Assembly: GCF_023954305.1 (NCBI RefSeq)
Contig: NZ_JAMLIG010000001.1
Location: 248,001 to 312,000, forward strand
Source: Mesorhizobium sp.
GTDB lineage: Bacteria > Pseudomonadota > Alphaproteobacteria > Rhizobiales > Rhizobiaceae
Reading direction: 5' to 3'
Length of the DNA stretch: 64,000 bases
Shown here: piece after piece, positions 58,990 through 64,000 of the stretch
How the letters are laid out: the number at the start of each line of letters is the position of its first letter
How positions within the stretch are numbered: the first letter of the stretch is position 1
The notes under the pieces: model-generated
What the model was told of the DNA's origin: nothing
Database searches by the model: none
What the model saw: only the letters and a program-made list of their open reading frames with translations
Translations under genes and position numbers: made by a program

Positions 58990-59009
58990 TTGTAGCATGA
59001 CTTGTAGCA
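58990..59009. repeat. Paired TTGTAGCA repeats, candidate integrase arm sites (right)
   Basis: TTGTAGCA occurs at 58990-58997 and 59002-59009, 12 bp apart, 65 bp inside attR. The same 8-mer occurs twice near attL (42367-42374, 42391-42398), in the same orientation. Confidence 0.5.
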
Positions 59010-59073
59010 AGTCTTGGGGCGGAAAGCCTTGGAAATCAAGGCTTCTTATGGCGTATCAGCTACTTAGGGGTAG

Positions 59074-59092
59074 GCTGGCGGAGAGGATGGGA
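59074..59092. repeat. attR, 19-bp core within tRNA-Ser
   Basis: An exact copy of the attL core. It overlaps the last 17 bases of the tRNA, so the tRNA stays intact after integration. Confidence 0.93.
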
Positions 59093-59166
59093 TTCGAACC
59101 CACGAGAAGCTTTTGACCTCTACTCCCTTAGCAGGGGAGCGCCTTCGACCACTCGGCCACCTCTCC
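59076..59166 (-). tRNA. tRNA-Ser (anticodon GCU)
   Basis: A 91-base tRNA with a 7-bp acceptor stem (GGAGAGG / CCTCTCC), anticodon loop CTGCTAA with GCT at 59132-59130, a long variable arm as in all serine tRNAs, a T loop GGTTCGAATCC and an encoded CCA. It is the integration target of the element. Before integration the DUF3604-fusion gene lay about 90 bp downstream of it. Confidence 0.97.
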
Positions 59167-59298
59167 GGTGGCTGGCTTTCTAAGGATTTCGCGGTGTTTG
59201 GCAAGGATCAATCTTGCAGTTCGGCGCGTTTGGGAGCGGACGGTGCCGGAACATGCAGGCGGAAGCGGGAAGCAATCGGGGCGTGCGACCGCGAGCGA

Positions 59299-60708
59299 TC
59301 ACCTGCTGTAGCGCAGCGTCAGCGAAAATCGCGTGGTATTGCCGAAACCCGCGGGCGGCTTCGGATAGGGAGCGGCGCGACGGACCGTGGCCAGCGCCTC
59401 GCCGTCGAGAACAGGATAGCCGGAACTCCCCGTGACGCGGGCAGATGCGAGATTGCCCGACCCGCCGATGCTGATCGACACTTTCACCGCCCCCTTCATG
59501 CCGCCGCGCGCGGCGGCCTCGGGATAGCGCTTGTAGCGCTGGACATGGCGGTTGACCTTGCGCCCGTAGGCCTCCTTGTCGCCCGACGACGCGGCGGCGG
59601 ACGCGACGGCGCCAGCCCGCGTCGCCTCGCGAGGCTTGCCTTTCGACTTCGAGCCGCCCGCCGGCTGATCGCTCGCTTCCGACTTCGACTTTGCGGGTTT
59701 CTCCGTTCGTGCCGGCGCGGCCGGTTTGGCCTCGGTCTTGCGCGCCTTGGGCCGATCCGGCGCCTTGTCGGGCTTCTTTCGCACCACCGGCTGTTCGTCC
59801 GTCTCGCGCGGGGCCGGAGCCGCCTGCTTTGACGGAGCGGGCTCGGAATGCTCCGTCTCGGCGGGCTGCGGGAAGCGCGGCGGCGCCGGCATTTCGATCG
59901 CGGGCAGCATCGATTCCACGGAGGGCGCAACGGCAAGCACCGGTTCGCGCGCCCCCTTCGCTTCCGCCTCGACCGGTTCCCCGGCGACCGGATGCTCGAC
60001 TGCCGCGAGCTCATCCGCGGCCTGTGCGAGTGCTTCCGGAACGGCGGTCAGGGGCGCAAGCGGCGAAAAGTCCGGCACCGCGGCAATGACATCGATCTCG
60101 TGGGCGAACGTCGTTTCGGCCGGCGAGGAAGCATCTTCCTGCTCGCGAGGGGCTTCGATCTGCGCCCATGGCGGCAGCGGCTCGAAGGGCGGAAGCGCTG
60201 CCGGGACTGCGGGATGGTCCGATGCGGACATGTCCGCCTCCGCGACCGATGGAGCCTCTGCGGCAAGACGTTCGACCGGCTCCGCGCCCGGCTCGGGCCC
60301 CTCGGCAGGCGCCGCCGCGTCGCGCGTCTCGTTTGCGTCGCCCGCGACCGAGGCTTCCACGGCCGGCTGCGGCGCCGCCTCGAGCACGATCTCGACGGAG
60401 ATCGCGTCGGTTTCCGCCTCCAGTCCCTCATGCGCGACGAGGGCGCCGAAGCCGGCGATCGCGGCCGCATGGAAGATCAGCGACGCGGCCAGCGCAGCGG
60501 CATTCCAGCGGGTCGCCACCGGTGCGGCGGCTTTGTCCCGGGCGGCGCCAATCTCCGGCGAGCCGGCGGTGCTTCCGCCGACGGACGCCGACGAGGGGAA
60601 TTCAAAGTCGAACAGGTCCGCGCCCGGGGCGGCGTCGATCGGCAGGGCCACCGTGTCAGGCTCCAGGACGCCCGGCTCCGCCGGCCGGATCGACCGCCAT
60701 AAGATCAC
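59299..60708 (-). CDS. tonB: TonB energy transducer
   Basis: A 469-residue protein. A transmembrane helix lies near residue 72 (ALAASLIFHAAAIAGFGALVAH). A very long Pro/Ala/Glu-rich then Lys/Pro-rich periplasmic linker follows (about residues 95-375). The C-terminal TonB domain reads RYPEAAARGGMKGAVKVSISIGGSG ... SGYPVLDGEALATVRRAAPYPKPP. It transmits proton-motive energy from ExbB-ExbD to outer-membrane receptors. It is last in the uptake operon, with an ATGA overlap to the ATPase gene. exbBD are not in the window. Confidence 0.93.
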   Translation of the reverse strand: MILWRSIRPAEPGVLEPDTVALPIDAAPGADLFDFEFPSSASVGGSTAGSPEIGAARDKAAAPVATRWNAAALAASLIFHAAAIAGFGALVAHEGLEAETDAISVEIVLEAAPQPAVEASVAGDANETRDAAAPAEGPEPGAEPVERLAAEAPSVAEADMSASDHPAVPAALPPFEPLPPWAQIEAPREQEDASSPAETTFAHEIDVIAAVPDFSPLAPLTAVPEALAQAADELAAVEHPVAGEPVEAEAKGAREPVLAVAPSVESMLPAIEMPAPPRFPQPAETEHSEPAPSKQAAPAPRETDEQPVVRKKPDKAPDRPKARKTEAKPAAPARTEKPAKSKSEASDQPAGGSKSKGKPREATRAGAVASAAASSGDKEAYGRKVNRHVQRYKRYPEAAARGGMKGAVKVSISIGGSGNLASARVTGSSGYPVLDGEALATVRRAAPYPKPPAGFGNTTRFSLTLRYSR

Positions 60709-61484
60709 GGCCGCCTCCCCTCCGACAGCGCCAGCGGGGCCAGCACGAGCTTGCCGGCCTCATGCGCGACATGCGCGGTCACGCCGTAGACCGAGCGCAG
60801 CAGATCGGCGTCGAGCACGGTCGCGGGCTCGCCGTCGGCCACCACCCGCCCACGGTCGAGCACGACGACCCGGTCGCACCAGCGCGCCGCCAAGGTGAGA
60901 TCGTGCAGCGAGACGAGCACGCAGCGCCCCCGTGCGGCGACGGCACGAAACGCCTGCATCATCGAGATCTGGTGTGCGGGATCGAGACCCGAGGCAGGCT
61001 CGTCGGCGATCAGGAAGGGCGTATCCTGGGCGATCGCCCGGGCGGCCAGCACCCTCGCCTGCTCGCCGCCTGACAATTGCGTTGCCGGCCGTTCGGCCAA
61101 TCCGTCCACGTCGAGCAGCCGCATCGCCTCGGCCGCGATTGCGTCATCCGCGACGGAAGGTTTCTGCCCGTAGGCGCGCCAGGGGATGCGGCCGAGCAGG
61201 ACGAGTTGCCGGACCGCGAGGGCCCAGCCGATGGTCTCCTCCTGGGGCAGGAAGGCAATCTTGCGGGCGCGCTCGCTCGACGCCAGACTGGTCAGAGCCA
61301 AGTCCCCAAGCAACACATTGGGCGTCTCGAGCAAGCCCACCAGCGCCCGCATCAGCGTCGACTTGCCGGCACCGTTGGGGCCGAGCAGGCCGACCACCTC
61401 GCCCGGCTTGAGATCGATCGAGACCCCGTCGAGAACCTTGCGTCCCGAAAGCTCGATCGAGAGGTTGGCGGTGGACAGACGCAT
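60705..61484 (-). CDS. ABC transporter ATP-binding protein (BtuD/FecE/HmuV type)
   Basis: A 259-residue ATPase: Walker A GPNGAGKST (about residue 37), Q loop FLPQEET, signature LSGGEQAR, Walker B FLIADEPAS, and the H loop SLHDL. This type drives cobalamin, heme or ferric-siderophore uptake across the inner membrane. ATGA overlaps join it to the permease gene and tonB. Substrate not determinable from the ATPase alone. Confidence 0.93.
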   Translation of the reverse strand: MRLSTANLSIELSGRKVLDGVSIDLKPGEVVGLLGPNGAGKSTLMRALVGLLETPNVLLGDLALTSLASSERARKIAFLPQEETIGWALAVRQLVLLGRIPWRAYGQKPSVADDAIAAEAMRLLDVDGLAERPATQLSGGEQARVLAARAIAQDTPFLIADEPASGLDPAHQISMMQAFRAVAARGRCVLVSLHDLTLAARWCDRVVVLDRGRVVADGEPATVLDADLLRSVYGVTAHVAHEAGKLVLAPLALSEGRRP

Positions 61485-62473
61485 CAGAACGCCTCCCGTC
61501 GCGTCCGCGCGACGAGCCAGAGGAAGAACGGCGCGCCGATGAGCGCGGTCAGCACGCCGACGTTGAGTTCGCGTGCCGGAATGACGACGCGCACCGCGAC
61601 GTCGGCTGCCAGCAGCAGTGCCGCGCCGCCAAGGCCGGCAGGCAGGATGAGGCTGCCCGGCATGCGGTCGGTGAGCGGGCGTATCAGGTGAGGCATGACC
61701 AGGCCGACGAAGCCGATCGCTCCGGCAACCGCCGTCGCCGACCCCACCATCAGCGCCACGCCGCCGACGACGAACAGCCGCGCCCGGCGCATGTCGATGC
61801 CGAGGCTCGCGGCACTCTCCTCGCCGAGAGTGAGGGCGTCCAGCGTCCGGCTCGACGACAACAGCAGCGCAGCGCCCGCCGCCATCAGCGGCAGGGCGAC
61901 TGCGACATGCACCATCGAACGGTCCTTCAGCGAACCGAGCAGCCAGAAGATGATCTCGTAGCTGGCGAAGGGATTGGGCGAGAGGTTGAGCGCCAGCGAG
62001 GTCAGCGCGCCGGCGAGACTGGACAGCGCGACGCCGGAAAGAATGAGCGTCAGTGTCGAGCCGTGGCGGGCGGCGATGCCGAGCAAAAGCACCACCGACG
62101 CCACCGCGCCGACGAGCGCGCCGCCGGGCAGTGCCAATATCGAAGCACCGGCAAGGCCGCTGTAGAAGACGGTCACGGCGCCGAGCGAGGCCGACGCCGA
62201 CACGCCGATAATCCCCGGCTCGGCCAGCGGATTGCGCAGGAAGCCCTGCAGTGCGGCCCCCGACGCTCCCAACGCAAAGCCCACCATCAGGCCGAGCAGC
62301 GCGCGCGGCAGTCTGATTTCGCGCAGGATGATCGCAGCCGCCCCGTCGCCGCCGGCAATCAGCGCCCGGATGCTCTCGACCGGGCCGTAGTTCGCAGGCC
62401 CGGTCAGCAGCGACAGCAGGAAGAAGACCAACGTCGCCGCGACGAGCAGTCCGCTGAGCGCGACGCGGCTCAT
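61484..62473 (-). CDS. ABC transporter permease (FecCD/BtuC family)
   Basis: A 329-residue membrane protein with about 9-10 helices and the family marks REIRLPRALLGLMVGFALGASGAALQGFLRNPLAEPGIIGVSASASLGA and FVGLVMPHLIRPLTD. It forms the channel of a metal-chelate importer. ATGA overlaps link it to the binding-protein and ATPase genes. Confidence 0.93.
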   Translation of the reverse strand: MSRVALSGLLVAATLVFFLLSLLTGPANYGPVESIRALIAGGDGAAAIILREIRLPRALLGLMVGFALGASGAALQGFLRNPLAEPGIIGVSASASLGAVTVFYSGLAGASILALPGGALVGAVASVVLLLGIAARHGSTLTLILSGVALSSLAGALTSLALNLSPNPFASYEIIFWLLGSLKDRSMVHVAVALPLMAAGAALLLSSSRTLDALTLGEESAASLGIDMRRARLFVVGGVALMVGSATAVAGAIGFVGLVMPHLIRPLTDRMPGSLILPAGLGGAALLLAADVAVRVVIPARELNVGVLTALIGAPFFLWLVARTRREAF

Positions 62474-63528
62474 GACCCGGACCCGTCGGCTGCGCACGAG
62501 GCAACGCGCCGTCGCGCCTTGGCAAGCGCCTTCACCGCCTCGATGACGAAAGGCCCGCCACACGAGGCGGATCCGCGCGGCAGATGGATGCGCAGAGTGC
62601 CCTGCCCCAGCGCGCGGATGGCCGGATGCGCGGCGATCAGGTCGGCCAGCGCCGGCGTATCGGCCAAGGGCTCCGGCAACACGACGATGTCGGGCCTGTT
62701 CTCGACAAGCAGTTCCAGCGGAAACGGCGTCATGCCGGCATAGCCGAGCTCGGCGGCTATGTTGCGCAGGCCAGCGGCCCGCATCGCCGAATCGACCAGT
62801 GAGCCGGCGCCCAAGGCAATGCCGTTCTGGTCGTAGGCGATCGCGGTCGGCGACATCCCGCAGCGGTCCGATTCGATGCGCGACAGCTCGGTCTCGAACG
62901 AGGCGGCTATTTCTTCCGCCCTCGATTCGGTGCCGAGTATCGTGCCCATGCGCCGGATCTCGCCGGGAATCGTGTCGAGCGTCTGCGAATACTGGAACTC
63001 CTCGATCCGGTAGCCGAGGCGGCGCAGCAGCGGCGTGGTGTTGTGCAGCGAATAGGCGCCGGTGACCACGACGTCGGGCTTTGCGACCAACACTTCCTCG
63101 GCGAGCCCGCGATTGTGGGGATAGGCGGCCGCGAGCGCCGAATGGAAGGAGAGGCCGGGATCGGATGCAAGCTCGGACACCGAGACGAGCTGGCCGGGCG
63201 CGGCGAGCAGCATCGCCAGCTGGTCGGTGCAGACGTTGAGCGACATGACACGGGCGGGAGACGCGGCGACAGCGGCGCCGGTGAAATTCACGATCAGGCC
63301 AAGCGCGAGGAGCAGCGCTCTACGGCGCCCCCCTCTGTCCTGCCGGACATCTCCCCCGCGAGGGGGGAGATTGGCAGCTTCGGTGGCTTTCGCCAGTTTC
63401 CGGCGCAGCAAGATGGGCGAAAACGCGGAACCTGCGAATCTCCGTCCGCGTCGGGGAGATGTCCGGCAGGACAGAGGGGGGCGCGAAGGAACGCCGCCTT
63501 TTCCCCCTGCTGCCGGCCGCTCGTCCAT
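62470..63528 (-). CDS. ABC transporter substrate-binding protein (BtuF/FepB type) with in-frame repeat insertion
   Basis: The frame from the ATG at 63528, which overlaps the receptor stop as ATGA, is open for 352 residues. Residues from about 68 on are a signal peptide (RRRALLLALGLIVNFTGAAVA) and a helical-backbone metal-chelate binding domain (ARVMSLNVCTDQLAMLLA, VLVAKPDVVVTGAYS, IVVLPEPLADTPALADLI). The residues before it are Arg/Pro/Gly-rich and encoded mainly by the 160-bp palindromic repeat. No other in-frame start precedes the signal peptide, so either the extended N-terminus is made or export is compromised. The domain binds cobalamin, heme or iron-siderophore. Confidence 0.78.
   Translation of the reverse strand: MDERPAAGGKGGVPSRPPLSCRTSPRRGRRFAGSAFSPILLRRKLAKATEAANLPPRGGDVRQDRGGRRRALLLALGLIVNFTGAAVAASPARVMSLNVCTDQLAMLLAAPGQLVSVSELASDPGLSFHSALAAAYPHNRGLAEEVLVAKPDVVVTGAYSLHNTTPLLRRLGYRIEEFQYSQTLDTIPGEIRRMGTILGTESRAEEIAASFETELSRIESDRCGMSPTAIAYDQNGIALGAGSLVDSAMRAAGLRNIAAELGYAGMTPFPLELLVENRPDIVVLPEPLADTPALADLIAAHPAIRALGQGTLRIHLPRGSASCGGPFVIEAVKALAKARRRVASCAADGSGS
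63325..63484. repeat. Palindromic repeat element with 32-bp perfect terminal inverted repeats
   Basis: 63325-63356 is the exact reverse complement of 63453-63484 (outer ends GCGCCCCCC and GGGGGGCGC). The 96-base interior holds further hairpins, for example ATCTCCCCC-GCGA-GGGGGGAGAT at about 63349-63372. It resembles the mosaic GC-rich intergenic repeats common in Mesorhizobium and relatives, but here it lies inside a coding frame. Confidence 0.85.
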
Positions 63529-64000
63529 CAGAAGGTCGCCTTGAAGCCCGTGAAGGCGGAGAAGCCCGGCGTCGCGTAGCCCCGCACCGTCTGGTAGTCG
63601 ACGTCGAAGGCGTTCTCGACACGGACATAGACCTCGGTCGCTTCCGTCGGCTTGTAGGCAAGCTTCGCGTTCAGCAGAAAATAGTCGTCCAGCTGGAAAT
63701 TGCCGGAATCGACCGTGTCGAGCGCAACCTTGCCGGTGGCGGAAAACGTCCACTTCTCAGCCGGCTGCACCACCGTCGACAGGCCGATCGCGTGGCGCGG
63801 GATACGGATGTTACGTGCGCCTGTCGCGGTGTGCGAATCCGTGTAGGTATAGGAGCCGGCGAGGCTGAGCCACTCGGTCGCCGTCCATGCAACCGACGTC
63901 TCGACGCCGCGCGAGGTCGTCACGCCGGGAACCTGATTGTAGCCCGGCCCCGAATAGGCGATCAGGTTGTCGATATCGATCTGGAAGAACGTAATGTCGG
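63528..64000 (-). CDS. TonB-dependent receptor, C-terminal part (5' end outside window)
   Basis: The minus-strand frame entering at 64000 encodes beta-barrel sequence: ITFFQIDIDNLIAYSGPGYNQVPG, GVETSVAWTATEWLSLAGSYTYTDS, NIRIPRHAIGLSTVVQPAEKWTF, DDYFLLNAKLAYKPTEATEVYVRVENAFDVDYQTVRGYATPGFSAFTGFKATF. The closing NAFDVDYQTV...TF with terminal Phe is the BtuB-like TonB-dependent receptor end. Placement with an ABC importer and TonB suggests cobalamin or iron-chelate uptake. Upstream control (for example a cobalamin riboswitch) would lie outside the window. Confidence 0.92.
   Translation of the reverse strand, partial: DITFFQIDIDNLIAYSGPGYNQVPGVTTSRGVETSVAWTATEWLSLAGSYTYTDSHTATGARNIRIPRHAIGLSTVVQPAEKWTFSATGKVALDTVDSGNFQLDDYFLLNAKLAYKPTEATEVYVRVENAFDVDYQTVRGYATPGFSAFTGFKATF

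Larger units (their letters stand above)
42287..59092. mobile_element. Integrated phage-like element in tRNA-Ser(GCU), about 16.8 kb
   Basis: Bounded by a 19-bp direct repeat (42287-42305 and 59074-59092), the right copy being the 3' end of tRNA-Ser. The integrase gene lies next to the tRNA. A single minus-strand morphogenesis operon runs from portal (57210) to tape measure (45905), followed by small unknown genes and an R-M pair at the attL end. No tail tip or fibre, holin, endolysin, replication, excisionase or recognisable repressor gene is seen. All structural genes are open, so reduced phage or capsid-forming satellite are both possible. Confidence 0.92.

Noticed and set aside
63558..63753. 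Extension of the binding-protein ORF up to 63753
   Set aside because: That part reads the receptor gene in a wrong frame; the ATGA start at 63528 fits the operon pattern.
1..64000. CRISPR arrays, rRNA genes or insertion sequences
   Set aside because: No regularly spaced repeats, rRNA-like sequence or transposase was seen. The only mobile features are the tRNA-Ser element, the lone recombinase and the 160-bp palindromic repeat.

Overview
The window looks like chromosome of a high-GC alphaproteobacterium of the order Rhizobiales (Hyphomicrobiales), most likely the Mesorhizobium/Phyllobacteriaceae side. The signs are the gene order dapA-smpB ... rpoZ-rsh-pyrE-acpS-lepB-rnc-era-recO, two Rhizobiales-type porins that begin MNIKSLLIGSAAA or MHIKSLLIGSAAA, a TTAA-N7-TTAA CtrA-type box, and a GC-rich palindromic intergenic repeat of the kind common in this order. 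Genus is inferred, not proven.

Layout. 0-5.3 kb: a partial SRAP gene, a Nudix hydrolase, small exported proteins, a dihydroorotase, a YgfZ-type folate-binding protein and an HD hydrolase. 5.3-6.6 kb: an SDR gene with palindromic operators, set between the HD gene and a diverged copy of that gene's 3' end. 6.6-18 kb: a coiled-coil membrane protein, a RimK-type ATP-grasp ligase paired with a GNAT/peptidase-C39 fusion, an ECF sigma/anti-sigma pair, an MFS transporter, a large DUF2339 membrane protein and a PaaI thioesterase. 17.3-24.3 kb: the housekeeping operon recO-era-rnc-lepB-acpS-pyrE-rsh-rpoZ. 24.6-31.7 kb: a NYN nuclease, a uracil-DNA glycosylase, an EamA exporter, smpB, dapA, a lytic transglycosylase and an alpha/beta hydrolase. 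31.8-36.3 kb: two divergent porins and a lone tyrosine recombinase. 36.3-42.2 kb: two divergent 3-hydroxyisobutyrate-dehydrogenase-like paralogs and an unusual three-domain protein (DUF3604 + TylF-type methyltransferase + a second methyltransferase).

42.29-59.09 kb is a compact integrated phage-like element of about 16.8 kb in the 3' end of a tRNA-Ser(GCU) gene, bounded by a 19-bp direct repeat. It holds an integrase and one tightly overlapping morphogenesis operon: portal, prohead protease, capsid, tail tube, tail chaperone, HNH nuclease, gpM-like tail protein, tandem-HTH protein, membrane protein, connector, gp10-like, tail terminator, head closure, TerS, TerL and tape measure. At the attL end it carries cargo: a BglII-family restriction endonuclease facing an MT-A70 methyltransferase, plus four small unknown genes. 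No tail tip or fibre, lysis, replication or recognisable repressor gene is visible, while every structural gene is open. It may be a reduced phage or a capsid-forming satellite that borrows functions from a helper.

59.3-64 kb: an uptake operon on the minus strand (TonB-dependent receptor, binding protein, permease, ATPase, TonB) with ATGA overlaps at each junction. A 160-bp palindromic repeat lies in frame inside the start of the binding-protein gene.
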